A stretch of DNA of 64,000 nucleotides. It comes from Annona cherimola (taxonomy: Eukaryota > Streptophyta > Magnoliopsida > Magnoliales > Annonaceae). The stretch is from NCBI GenBank assembly GCA_030490835.1, contig CM059972.1:34079452-34143451 (forward strand), given 5' to 3'. Below the pieces are notes generated by a model, which was not told where the DNA came from, searched no databases, and was given only the letters and a program-made list of their open reading frames with translations. The translations under genes were made by a program, and so were the position numbers. Below, piece by piece: positions 9,251-21,162 of the stretch; positions within the stretch are counted from its first letter, which is position 1; each line of letters opens with the position of its first letter.

Positions 9251-10949
9251 TTGACTTAATTTTCATCAATCTTAACTTAAAAATTCATACTTAAAACTTA
9301 CAACCCAATCCATATTCATGAAAAGGCATGTTGAAACATCATTTTACAGATTCTTTAAGCATGCTTTTCATTTCCAAATTTTGAGTTTAAGAACTCAAGT
9401 TAAACAATCTTAAAATCATCACATACTTACTTGGTTTTGAGCCAACTCAAACCCTAATCCTTTGAGATGATTTCTTCTTCAAATTTTCCTTCTTTTTCCC
9501 TTGGTTTTCTGCCTCTTTTTTCTGAGTATAGGGGACATGAGTTGCTGGGTTGGTTTGGGTGAAAAACCAACTTTTGGAGATTTTCCAAATTCTTCTCCAA
9601 GTGATCGTGCATGGGATATAAGAGCTGGATTTTTTTCCAGCTGTGGGGCCCACTTTTTGCTGCAATTCCACACCTCTTAAATGCACCCTTATCTACCATA
9701 TGATTTGGGTAATTCTCAGCCAAGTAAAATTGCATTTTACCATTTACCCAAAATCACAAAATCTGCATCATCTTTGACCATCCAATGCATCTCCATTTCA
9801 TGTCCAATCTGTCCAGATTTTTATCCATTTTTTTTCATTTTTATTTTATGCAAAAACGTGGGTAATTTATGCCTCTAATTACCCTTTAATTCATGCATTA
9901 ATTTTATGTAAATAAATTTAACAAATATTGCAGCAACTTAACACCAAAAATCACATTTTTCTCCACCATAAGCTGTCCACGTTTTCAGCAGTATATACCT
10001 ACCTTTTTCCATTTTTTAATTGCTGAGAATCTTCATTATTGTATGCACATATCATGTACTTACATCCCTGCAACATTTAGGCATTTTTAAGAAATTTAAA
10101 AAAAACCAAAAATTGGCCACCTAGCAGCCCTTGGACGTCCCTCATGGCCACCTTGGCCACCTCCACCTAGCTTCATCATTCCATGCATTGATTGAATGGA
10201 TAATTCCCATATTTATGCTTTTTGAATAATTACATAAAATATCCAAAGAATGGCGTGAAATTTTCCACCTCAAATTTCCTTTCCATCAAGCATTTATGTA
10301 TGGTACTCTAGCATTAATGCTATGGTACTTTTGTGGAGCATAAGTCAAACATGCTTACCTTTTTCAATGCAGGAATTTTCCCAATATGTCATGCTTAATC
10401 CAAGCCATCCAAAATAAATATCTCACTATTTTGTTCAACCGTTTCAAATTCATCTCAATCCGAGTTTTCTAGCTCTCGATATAGCCGTTTGAAGTTAACG
10501 GTTTAAATGAACATATACTTAAAAATTCATAATTCTCATTTCATCAAGAATTTTCATAATCTTTTCATTCCATAATACCAAGCCCAACATTAACAATTTT
10601 CATTTCAAATTTCACTTGAATCCGCCTTTTAGGCGTTGAGTTATGAATTTTTCAATATTTTCCATCAAACTTGTCAATTTTCATATTAATCTCCATAATT
10701 CATTTTAAATAATGGAAAAACAATTTTTCATGATATATTTGCACATTTAAATCACAAATAATTCATTCTAAACCCATCGTCTCATTTAGGCTCAAAATCA
10801 TTAATCACATCATTAGTGCTAACCCATAACCCTAATTGCCATAATTAGCAAAAATCATAAAATACCTTCATAATTCCATAATTCACAAATAATCATCATA
10901 TACATGTTCAATACATATATATGGGTCCTACATGGATTAGGGTTTCACA
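9250..10949 (-). mobile_element. Fragment G: partial LTR of a chromovirus-like element
   Basis: Read on the minus strand it begins TGTGAAACCCTAATCC at 10949, the same LTR start as families B and E. Its body is AT-rich and unlike them in detail. It has a TATA-like TTATAT (about 9615-9621) and a donor-like AAGTAAGTATG (GT at 9430-9429) about 185 bases downstream. The U5 half is missing, and the left side runs into element A without a target duplication. It codes for nothing. This is probably a third family of the same LTR type. Confidence 0.6.
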
Positions 10950-11500
10950 GCTGATCACTTGATAAGTGTCTCTACTAAATGGAGAGAAACCTTTTTGTTG
11001 AAAAAGATTTCCTTTAAAATGATTTACTTGGAAATATATAATGCTTGCTTATTGAGTATACAACTTACGTTTTTGTTTTCCAAACCCATAGACAGGTGAA
11101 CGAAGAGACTCGGCAGAGGAGCAAATAAAATATCATTTTAGCAAGAGAATAACTTTTGCAGTCATGATGATATAGTAGAATTTTTGCTGAATGAATGTAA
11201 TTAAGTTCTTGTTTTCATAAGGACAACTATGATTATAACATGCGGTGACATCTGATTTCAGAAAATGTTGAAATGTTTCTGATTTACATGCATCATTGTG
11301 TGTTGAATGGATGGAAATGACTTAGTTACTACCTGAGATATAATTAAGAGGAAATAAACTCTTATGAAAACATATTAAATTGGATAATTGTCAGTTAAAA
11401 ACCCGCCGTGTGACAGGGCAACAATCCTGATCACGTTTACCAGTCAATACCGATCTCGAGATAAGGCTCAGGATGTGACACTCGGGTTGGGGGCGCCACA
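10950..11500 (+). mobile_element. Element B array: truncated left LTR (3' 551 bp)
   Basis: It aligns to the last part of the complete B LTRs (38401-38951 and the end of 44969-49012) and ends GGGGCGCCACA before the PBS. About 3.4 kb of its 5' part is missing, so this LTR lacks promoter and micro-exon. The break falls exactly at the LTR terminus of fragment G, so G probably inserted here before losing its other end. No target duplication for the B array survives on this side. Confidence 0.85.
11410..11434 (+). other. U5 hairpin, B left LTR
   Basis: GTGACAGG and CCTGATCAC pair with a single A bulge around the loop GCAACAAT. This is the B version of the hairpin also present in family E. Confidence 0.5.
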
Positions 11501-11505
11501 GAGCT

Positions 11506-11517
11506 TGGTATCAGAGC
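11506..11517 (+). other. PBS of B copy 1 (initiator tRNA-Met type)
   Basis: TGGTATCAGAGC lies five bases after the LTR end. It is complementary to the 3' end of plant initiator tRNA-Met, the usual primer of chromoviruses and many copia elements. Confidence 0.9.
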
Positions 11518-11676
11518 ATGGACTGGTAAATAGGCGTGGAAAAGTCTAAGTCTAAGGATAAAACATGATATATATGATTCTATAGGTCATTATCATGATA
11601 TATGATGATGTGTTGCAAAATGATTTGCAATGTGTTATTTTTAGTAGATAACTAATGCAGTTATATATTTGAACAG

Positions 11677-12455
11677 ATGGCCGATAAGGGAAAACGAGTG
11701 ACGAGTGCAGAAGAGTTAAAGAAAGAGATGGAGGAAGAAAAGAAATGAAAAATTGAAGAGAGTGTTAATAGGTGGTTAGAATCAAAATGTGATGCAGATC
11801 CTTTTTCATCAGCACCTCCAGGTTTTTCTTCTATACAGCATCCACCTTATCTGCAGAATAGATCCCAGCAGAGGCCAAACATTGTGGAGTCTAGCAGCAG
11901 GGCTCCTAGAGCTGAAGGTATACCGGCTTATCATTCTGGATCTTTAGGAACCTTTAGTACGCCCACAGATTGTATATCTCCTCAGGAACTGCAGCGATTT
12001 TGGAATAGTACTCACGCACCTGTACCTCCTACTTCGGGACCTTGGTATAAATTTGAAGGTGGATATCTCCAATTCCATTATGGAAAGACTTGGGAGAGCA
12101 TTCGACAGAGGGAAAAAGATATGGTTCCTTTTATAGAGGAGGGTCGTGCCAGAGGATTTATAGAGCCACCTGAATATACTCCACGTCCTGGTGAAGTTAT
12201 GATCCATATGGATAGAAGTACGGGTAAATTATTTTCAATGTCAGCACCATTACGGTATCTTGAACCAGTAGTAGATGAAGAAGAAAATGGTAATGAAAGT
12301 GAAAGCAGCAGTGATAGTAGTGATAATAATGATAATGGTGGAGGAGGAAACAATCATGCTTGGTCCGTACTAGCTCTATTACAGAGGAACCTGCCGAGGT
12401 ATCGCCTAAGCATAAGCATTATCATTACTTTGGTAGGAGAGCGAGTAGGAGTTGA
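11677..12455 (+). pseudogene. B copy 1 ORF0 (extra ORF before gag), broken
   Basis: This is the homologue of the intact ORF0 at 39139-39918. It starts ATGGCCGATAAGGG at 11677, directly after an acceptor-like TTTGAACAG. A TGA replaces the CAA codon of copy 2 at about residue 24, and a one-base deletion near 12366 shifts the C-terminus. The middle (residues about 70-230) is open and clearly colinear with copy 2. Most of the codon differences I compared between the copies change the amino acid, so the pair shows relaxed decay since duplication and gives no evidence of selection. The product is unknown. Confidence 0.75.
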
Positions 12456-12792
12456 GTTTTCTTTGTTTTATGAACTTTAATATGTATAATTATGAGATCA
12501 TGAGACTTTGCTAAGAAGCGTTGTACCTCTATATAGTTGTGATGTATGTAATATATGAGTGTGATGCTGTAATATAATGTGTGATGTTAGGAACTAAGGG
12601 TTTTGGAATGTATGATAGTACATGTTTGTTAATGTGAATAATATGAAATATTATGAATATGGATGGTTATGAATGCTTGTGATGATGAATGTGCAAATTG
12701 ATTTTTAATTCTATGCTGATAATATATGTATGATGATCTAATCCTAATTATAAATGAAAGATTATATACCTTTATATATTCAGAAAAGCATC
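12456..12792 (+). other. B copy 1: ORF0-gag spacer with acceptor-like end
   Basis: About 340 AT-rich bases separate ORF0 from gag. I see no ORF. The spacer ends CCTTTATATATTCAG ten bases before the gag ATG (12793), which resembles a plant 3' splice site. Copy 2 is the same (AG at 40245-40246). Confidence 0.45.
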
Positions 12793-13736
12793 ATGGTTGA
12801 AACAAGATCAGGAAGGAGAACAAACAAAGGAAAAGAAGTTGTTCAGGAAATCCCTAGCCAACATGAGATGGGGGAAACTAGTAGACCAAAAAGGGTGGAA
12901 CCTGAATCCAATAGTGAAAGTTCAAGAACGCGACAAAGACGAGAGAGTGTAGGTCCAGAACAAAATGTAGAAGAAGGAAGTTAGGCAAGGCAGGCACGGC
13001 TTATAGATGAAAGGGTAGCGGCAGCAGTTAAAGAGGCAATGCAGCAGGCTACTCGTGATTGGGCAGCGCAGATAACAAATATTATTCAAGGGTTGTGGGA
13101 AAGAACGCAACAGGCCCAGTTAGGTAGTACCGAAAGAGATAGAGCCATTCCGACGGCTGGCCCGACCCCCATGACAGCACCCACAGTAGATGAAAATCAG
13201 CTAATGGAAGCTGATAGAAAGGCGATTAATGCATTCTTTGCTCAGAGAGCCCCAAAATTTTCAGGAGAACCTGATCCGGTACAGGCAGAATAATGGATAA
13301 CAGAGATTAAGAAATTATTTAGAATCTCTCCATGTAATGATCGGCAGAAGGTATTATGCGCTACACATTTATTGATCAAGGATACACATGAATGGTGGGA
13401 AACGATATTGGTCACAATGACACAACCAGAAGAGGTATCATGGCCAACATTTGTTGAGGAGTTCAATAAGGAATACCTCCCTATTGGTTTACAAAGTCAG
13501 AAAGTGATAGAATTTGAAAGGCTTTATCAGGGAAGAATGTCTGTTACCGAATACGCTACTAAGTTTAATGTCTTAGTTCGATATGTGCCCTGGATTGCTA
13601 ATGAGCCAAGTAATAAGACACAGAGATTCCAGCAAGAACTGAGGTCGTATCTTAGAGAAAGCCTCGCTCCCTTGTTAATTAAAGATTATGCTTCATGTCT
13701 TGAAAGAGCCAAAGCATTGGAAATTGAGGCATTAAG
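12793..13736 (+). pseudogene. gag: B copy 1 gag, N-terminal part, interrupted by element D
   Basis: Gag starts MVETRSGRRTNKGKEV, a usual chromovirus Gag opening. The Retrotrans_gag core follows (HEWWETILVTMTQPEEVSWPTFVEEFNKEYLP, RMSVTEYATKFNVLVRYVPW, LAPLLIKDYASCLERAKALE). Stops at about 12982 (GAG to TAG relative to copy 2) and 13291 (CAA to TAA) break it. The frame runs into element D at 13737 and resumes at 31113 after the TTAAG duplication, where the zinc-knuckle region lies. Confidence 0.85.
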
Positions 13737-14504
13737 TGTTGGTCCCGAGTTAATGGCAGTTACCCAAGAGGGGAGGGGTGAATTGGGTATTTAAAAATTT
13801 ACAACTTAAACAGAAACTTTACCCCAGATTAATCTAGTCCCCTTTATGAAGAAACAAAATGAGACCAATAATGTAAAGAGCAGAAACAAAAATAAACACA
13901 CAAGATTTTATAGTGGTTCGAGCAACCTCCCTACTCCATTCTTCTAAGCTCATACCCTTTGTGACTTGGGTTCCACTATGTATTCCGCGAATACAACTAG
14001 AGTCTCCACTCTCTTCTAAATTCTAGCTCTAAGGGGCATATACAACCAGAGCCTCTGCTCTCTTTTAGATTCTAGCTCAAGGGGGCATCAACAATACACA
14101 GCACAAGTAGGTGATGAGTTCCACTCCAATCACACACTACTTTGCTTACACTTGTTATTAGCTACCCAAGCTAAAATAAGTTCAATACAACAAGTAATAA
14201 CAAAAGACAGTTTCTACACGTTACTGTTGTGTAGATGCAGATTTGTTGCAGAGAAGAACTTGTAGTGTAGGCTTAGAGATTCAGCAAGCAGCTCTTGGCA
14301 GTTTGAAAGCAAAGTTCTTCTTCTCAATGTTGGCTTGATCACTTAATGCTCTTGAAGATAGGAGTTATGCACACTTAATGAATTCTCAGCTACCCTCCTC
14401 GTTCATATTGAATGCCTTTTATAATTGTGGAGGGAATCCGAACGTTTGGAGGTAGGTGGCCGCATTTAAAGCGCCAACGTTCGAAAATTTTCTGACCGTT
14501 GCGA

Positions 14505-14665
14505 CCCAAGTCGCAGGTGGTGTCGACTTCGGGTGTGACTTCGCCCAAGTCGCAGATGGAGTCGACTTCGGGTGCGACTTCGCCTGTCCGTTGCTTCTTC
14601 AAGTTCCAGTCTTGGTCGACTTGGTCCTCGACTTGACCCAAGTCGCAGGTGGAGTCGACTTCGGG
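14505..14665 (-). repeat. Short GTCGAC repeats in D LTR
   Basis: Three degenerate units of the pattern CAAGTCGCAGGTGGAGTCGAC followed by TTCGGG occur, the first two about 38 bp apart and the third after a spacer. The matching block in the other LTR is at about 30058-30220. Each unit carries the palindrome GTCGAC. Confidence 0.7.
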
Positions 14666-15022
14666 TGGGACTTCACCTCGGCAGCTTGCTTGATGAACTT
14701 GAAATCCTTGGAATGCCTTGCTTGCTTGAATCTCTTCATGTTTGGTTGTTCTTCCTTTGATTATACTTAAGATTCTTTAATTCTTCTATCTTAAAGCACA
14801 TTTTACTCCATGTCTTGAGTCTTGTGTCTTTGAGTATTGGAATGCATAAGAGAGGTCCAAATGTATGATTTTGATTCTTCATGAAAATATGCAACTTTTC
14901 TTGCTCTGGACTTCATTTGAGTGTTTGAGTTGTCTTGATCTTCATCTCCATTCAATTCTTTTATTTCAGCAATTTCCGCACTGAAGTCGAAACTTGAGTC
15001 GACTTGGTCTCCGACTTCACTC

Positions 15023-15400
15023 AAGTCGCAAGCAAAGTCGACTTGGGATGCGACTTCGGCAGTTCTCGTTCTCGATTTCAACTCTGGAAGGAAATGACGT
15101 TTCAAAGTCGATGCTGGAGTCGACTTGGTCTGCGACTTCACCCAAGTCGCAAGCGGAGTCGACTTGGGATGCGACTTCGGCACCTCTCATTCTCGATTTC
15201 AACTCTGGACAGAAATGACGCCTCCAAGTCGCGACTGGAGTCGACTTGGTCTGCAACTTCACCTCAAGTCGCAAGCGGAGTCGACTTGGGATGCAACTTC
15301 GGTACCTCTCATTCTTGATTTCAGCTCTGGAAGAAAGTGGCATCTTGAAGTTGCTGTGGAGTCGACTTGGGGATCGACTTGGCCTGAGTTGACTTGGAAG
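15023..15400 (-). repeat. Roughly 120-bp tandem repeats in D LTR
   Basis: About three units begin at 15027, 15143 and 15263 with CAAGTCGCAAGC and include GTCGACTTGGGATG, a shared CTCATTCT-type spacer and a second GTCGAC. The sister LTR has the same array at about 30580-30960. The units are CpG-rich in an AT-rich element. Confidence 0.75.
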
Positions 15401-15816
15401 TCAACTTGACTTGCCATGCTTGATATTCTTCAAATTTATAACCTTAAGTCATTTCCACAGACATATTAGTAACCAAAACTTATTCAAATTGATTTGTTAA
15501 TCATCAAAACATAGACTTGGCTTATTTTCCACATATTTCCAACAATCTCTCCCTTTTTGATGATTGACAAAACTGATTTGAGTGTATACCTTTCAATGTC
15601 TTAAAAACATGCCAATTTTGCATTTTGAAGTTTTTAACATACTCATGCAAACAATCAAAAAACTTAAAACCAGTCATAAAAACTTAGACTCAAATCCCGA
15701 TTTCTTCTCCCCCTTTTTGTCAATGTATCAAAAAATTGAGATAGAGTGGGTAAAATTTTATGAGAATGGTGGAGTTGCTCCCCCTGAACCTGTGCTCACC
15801 CTCAGTTTGTGCTTTG

Positions 15817-18800
15817 CTAAGTTAATTTAAGCATTCCCATATCATTTCTAATTTTATAAAATGGTTCTTTTGCTAGAGGTTTAGTGAATATATCTGCAAT
15901 TTGATCTTCTGTTCTTACATTTTCTAAACATATGTCATGATTTTCTACATGTTCTCTAATAAAATGATGTCTAAGGTCTATATGTTTGGTTCTAGAATGC
16001 GATAGTGGATTTTTAGTTAAACATATGGCACTTGTATTATCACATTTAATAGGTATATCTTTAAAATCCATTGCATAGTCCCTAAGTTGTTGTTTCATCC
16101 AAAGCAATTGGGCACAACAGCTCCCGGCGGCAATGTATTCGGCTTCCGCCGTAGATAGAGCAACACTAGTTTATTTTCTTGAAAACCATGAAACCAACAT
16201 GTTCCCAACAAATTGACATGTTCCACTAGTGCTTTTTCTATCTACTTTGTAACCGGAAAAATCCGCATCCGAGTAGCCGATTAGATCAAAATTAGAGCCC
16301 TTTAGATAGCAAAGTCCTATGTTGGTAGTGTCTACCAAATATCTAAAAATTCTTTTTACAGCTACCAAGTGTGATTCTTTTGGACATGATTGAAATCTAG
16401 ATCACATACACACACTAAACAATATATCAGGCCTAGAAGCAGTTAAATATAATAAAGAACCTATCATGCTTCTATATAATTTTAAATCAATTGTTTTTCC
16501 TTTCTCATCTTTGTCAATTTTAATTGTTGAGCTCATAGGCGTGTTTGCCCCTTTGCTATTTTCCACGCCAAACTTCTTCAAAATTTCTTTGATACACTTG
16601 GACTGGTTGATGAAAATCCCTTCATTTAGTTGCTTGATTTGTAGTCCAAGGAAGAAATTCAGCTCCCCCATCATACTCATCTCAAATTCTTTCTGCATAA
16701 GCTCAGAAAATTCTTGACAAAGAATCTCATTAGTAGCACAAAAAATAATGTCATCAACATAAATTTGAATAATCAATATATCTTTTTCTTTATACTTGAT
16801 AAACAAAGTGGTGTCTACCTTTCCCTTTTGAAAGTCATGATCAATCAGAAATTTGCATAATCTTTCATACCAAGCCCTTGGAGCTTGTTTTAAGCCATAT
16901 AATGCTTTGGTTAATTTGTATACAAATTTAGATTGATCTTTCTCCTCAAATTCAGGTGGTTGTTCAACATACACCTCTTCATTTATATATCCATTAAAAA
17001 ATGCACTTTTAACATCCATTTGAAACAATTTAAAGTTCATGTGAGATGCAAAAGCTAGTAAAATGCGAATAACTTCTATTCTAGCAACCGGGGCATAGGA
17101 TTTCTCAAAATCTATTCCTTCTTCTTGTGAGTATCCCTTTGCCACAAGTCTAGCTTTGTTTCTCACTACAAGTTCACTTTCATCTAATTTGTTCCTAAAG
17201 ACCCAATTCGTGCCAATGACAGTACAATCTTTTGGTCTTGGAACAAGATGCCAAACTTGGTTTCTTTCAAATTGATTTCGCTCTTCTTGCATTGCTATGA
17301 TCCAATTTTCATCATCAAGAACTTGATCAATAGTGGTTGGTTCAATTTTGGATACAAAGGCGTATTGTCCACAAACATTTTGTTTTGACCTTCTAGTCTT
17401 TACACCTTCATAGACATTCCCTATAACTTGCTCAATTGGATGAGCATTTTTGAATTTTAAATCAATTGGAGGTTTGTAGGAGTCATTACCTTCACTTACC
17501 ATTTCCTCCATGGAATCTTCTTGCTTTTCCACATGCAGTTTTTCAAGGCTACTTGTTATATCATCTGCATCACTTAAATCATCTTTTCTTTTGAAGCATG
17601 GGTTACATTCATCTAAGACAACATGTATTGATTCTTCTACAACTTGGTTTCTTTTATTGAAGACTCTATATGCTTTGCTATTTGATGAGTAACCAAGGAA
17701 TATTGCCTCATCACTTTTAGCATCCAATTTTCCCAAGTTGGTTTTTCCATTGTTCAAAACATAACATGTGCAACCAAAAGCATGAAAATATGAAATATTT
17801 GGTTTTCTACCTTTCCATAGCTCATATGGGGTCTTTTTCAAGATTGCTCTAATGGTAACTCGGTTCAACACATGACAAGATGTACTTACAGCTTCACCCC
17901 AAAATTTCTTAGATAATTTACTCTCATTTAGCATTGTTCTAGTCATCTCTTGTATAGTTCTATTTTTCCTTTCAACCACTCCATTTTGTTGTGGTGTTCT
18001 TGGTGCAGAAAATGTGTGATGAATTCCTTTTTTATTACATAATTCTATGAATCGTTTATTTTCAAACTCACCACCATGATCACTTCTAATGGTCATAATA
18101 GTACATTATTTTTCATTTTGCACCAGGTTTACAAAAATTGCAAACATAGAGAAGGCTTTATCTTTGCTAGCTAAGAGAATTACCCATGTGAATCTTGAAA
18201 AATCATCAACTATTACAAATACATATTTCTTTCCACCAATGGTTAAAATGTCGGATAGCCCATATAGATCCATGTGTAGCAATTCAAGTGGCCTAGTGGT
18301 GGAAATCTCCTTTTTGGTAGAGAAAGGAATTTTAGGTTGTTTTTACAATTGACATGCCTTGCAAATTTTATCTTTGTCATATTTCAATTTAGGCAATCCT
18401 TCTACCAAACTCTTCTTCCATAGGGTCTTTATATTTTTCATGTTTATATGTCCAAGCCTCTTATGCCAAACCCATGGATCATTGTCAATGGCCATTAGAC
18501 ATTCATCATCTAGTTCATCAAGTGAAACCAAATATACATTTCCATGTCTTTTCCGCTAAACATGATATGTTCTCCATCAAATATATTACATATAGATGAT
18601 TCAAACACAACCTTGTATCCTTTGTCACATAATTGACTAATACACATTAAATTGTGCTTGAGTCCTTCAACAAATAAAACATCTTCCATACAAGCATTTG
18701 AAATGCTATAAATGTTTCTTTTACCTTTGATTTTACCTTTCTCATTGTTTCCAAAGGCAACAGTTCCATCGTTGCAAGGCTTAAGTTTATGAAATAAACT

Positions 18801-18860
18801 TCTTTCTCCGGTCATATGCCTTGAGCAACCATTATCCATGAACCAAACGTTGCTTGCCTT
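15817..18860 (-). pseudogene. pol: Element D pol: protease, integrase, RT, RNaseH (copia order)
   Basis: Domains from N to C are as follows. Protease at about 18850-18510 contains DNGCSRHMTG, where the family has DSGCSRHMTG, so the catalytic serine position is changed. The GAG-pre-integrase zinc region is at 18531-18343 (WHKRLGHIN, CKACQL). The integrase core runs from about 18300 to 17800, with IRSDHGGEF and TPQQNGVVERKN. RT spans about 17250-16400, with YVDDIIF as the catalytic motif. RNaseH spans about 16370-15817, with DADFSG and NPLSHSRTKHIDLRHHFIREH. In-frame stops occur near 18343, 18110, 16402 and 16171. The last domain ends about 270 bases before the 3' LTR with no further ORF, so no env-like gene exists. 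Confidence 0.9.
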
Positions 18861-18897
18861 TGCGTTGAAGCATATCTAAAAAATGAACAAATAACAC

Positions 18898-19469
18898 TTA
18901 TCTCTTTGCTACCCATTTTATGGGTCCATTTGGGTTAGTAACCTGATTTAATCTTTGTTGTTCTAACTTAGAAAGCCCAAATCTCGTGTTTCTTGGAACC
19001 CAAACTAATTTTGCACCATGTTCATATAATTTCTTAAAGTTACATTTATAGACTTTATGACCCATCTTATTGCAAAAATTGCAAGTCGTTGATAATCTAG
19101 GAGTAGGCCTCCAAGTATGTATTGATTCAACAATTGGCCTTCTAGTCCACATAGTATGTTTCCCTTTGGGCTTGTAGATAGGTGCAGTTTTGGTTTGATT
19201 TTTCCCAAGTATCGGCACATTCGATTTGCCACTTTCTCTTTGCTCAAATGTGGAGTATCCAAGACCTCTTTTATTTGTTTGAGAGGCCATATTCAGAAAT
19301 ATTTTTACATTTTCTCTTGGATTAGAGAATTTAGCTAATGATTCATTTAATGATTCATTCTCCTTTTTCAATTTCTCTACTTCTTTCAAAAGCAATTCAT
19401 TTTCATCTTTCAATTTTGATGTACTTTCAGCTAGTTTTTTAATAATGGAATTGCATTGTTGTCTCTTTA
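18898..19469 (-). pseudogene. gag: Element D gag, C-terminal part (after element C)
   Basis: This continues the gag frame cut by element C. It opens with a coiled-coil-like heptad stretch (SIIKKLAESTSKLKDENELL, KEVEKLKKENESLNE) and ends with a second zinc knuckle CNFCNKMGHKVYKC at about 19086-19045, then WVAKR and a TAA. The pol frame begins just downstream, which fits the gag/pol stop of Sireviruses. Residues upstream of 19469 in an open reading are C LTR sequence and are not part of the protein. Confidence 0.85.
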
Positions 19470-21121
19470 AGTAGCACCCCATTCAAAGAATTACTCAAGA
19501 ACTAGTCAATGGGTACTACACAATCTAGGAAAAATTCGGCAGCATCTCCCCATAATATACAAGGGGTAATATGGAATACATGACCTGATATTCATAACAT
19601 TTCCATCTGTAACATTCAATCCTATTTATATACTTGCATCTTTATATAATAAGAACATTCATATAGAAGGAAATCATTAAATATTTTCCTTACACAACAA
19701 ACAGATATAATAGTCATGCATATGTGCATCAACAAGGATTATAATCCAATCTGAAATACCAAATACATTATAGTTGTCAAAACGAATCCGCCTAAATAAT
19801 TGTCTACATATATGATTATCAAAAAGAGCACAAATCTAAAAGAACTGAAATCCACATATTGTGCTAGGGTCTCTCATGTTTGATCTTCAACTTGTCTCAT
19901 CCTTAAGTTCCCCTTCTGACCTGCGATCTAAAAGCACAATAACAAATGATATGAGTCTAAATAGACCCAGTAAGTAGATAGTGGTTAGCACAAAGTGGAA
20001 ATAAGCATAATGATGGATGCTCATATGGTGATGAAGCTAATACACATGGGTCCAATACCCACTCCCAAGATCGTATGCATATAACCATACACACAAATTG
20101 AACAACACAACCAATCATCTACTCATGTCCATCAAGGGTCATGAACAACCCTCTCCTCATGTCAATCAGGGGCCATGAACAACCCTTACAACCAACTATT
20201 TGAGATAACACATCATACATAACAGACAATGAAACACGTCGCAGACCACGCATACAACATCAACACAATTCAGATTCAACACATAGATCTGTCACACAAG
20301 AATTTTATCAAACACATGATAGGTGCGAAATGAAAGAACCTTCAATTCATACTCTCGATTGGGGCAAATCAATTCACGTCACATTCCAACAATATAAAAC
20401 TGCGAAGAAGTCTTTTACATCATAGAAATCGCGCATTCAAAGTAAATTCCCCATGAACCCTAACTGTTACGAACTCTACGCCTAATACCATGGAGTCGTT
20501 AGAAGCTATACATTCCCTCTAGCCTCGCATCGCGTTTAACATAAAATTTCATCACTAAATCGAGAAGGGGCGACATCTACTTACCTTGATCATGATCCCT
20601 CCCAAGACAGCGACCCTAGGTGTGGACTGTAGAAATTCGGAGCCTTGGAGCTTCCTGGACTCGGATCTATGACCTTCAAGGTAGTTGGTATAGTTTCCCT
20701 CAAGAGATCACGGGTGGTTCGAACTGAGTAGAAGAGAAAGTAGAAGAGGAGCGAAGAACCAGAAGAGGAGGAGAAGAGAATGCGGTCGGGCGCGAAATGG
20801 GAATGAAGCCCTAGAGCGCGGGCCGCTTATGTTAATAGAATCCATTGAGTCGGGTCGGGTTCAGTCGCAATTAGTAATAAGATCATAATACACATTAAAA
20901 TTTATACTCTGCGAAGGAAAAAAAATAGTTATAGTGCTTAACAATGACACGCTAATCATACACATTAAAATTTATACTCAGTGTGCTAAGATCATAATAC
21001 ATGCATATATGTTATGCATCCATTAACATTATAAACTCCTAGTGGCATGTTCATAAGTTATCTCATAAATAGAGAAGGGTCATAATGAAAATAAAATAAA
21101 ATAAAATACCTGGTCCTTACA
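19470..21121 (-). repeat. Element C 3' LTR (1652 bp)
   Basis: It matches 26294-27946 almost base for base. The minus-strand PPT-like GAGGGTAGTC abuts it at 21122-21131. It is AT-rich and carries no gene. Confidence 0.93.
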
Positions 21122-21162
21122 GACTACCCTCGTTAGAAAAGTTTCGTCCTCGAAACTTGAAA

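Larger units (their letters stand above)
13737..15544 (-). repeat. Element D 3' LTR (1808 bp)
   Basis: The LTR starts at 15544 on the minus strand (TGTTGGAAATATGTGG), after a PPT AAAAAGGGAGAGAT at about 15545-15558. A TATA box (TTATAAAA on minus) lies at about 14417-14424. Between 14500 and 15420 it holds two blocks of GTCGAC-containing repeats. It has no coding content; the short ORFs inside follow the repeat. Confidence 0.92.

Noticed and set aside
14390..15409. Several overlapping ORFs in both strands (repeated VDFGCDF or QVDSACDLG-type peptides), repeated at 29957-30985
   Set aside because: They are translations of the GTCGAC repeat cassettes inside the D LTRs, exist in several frames at once and match no domain.
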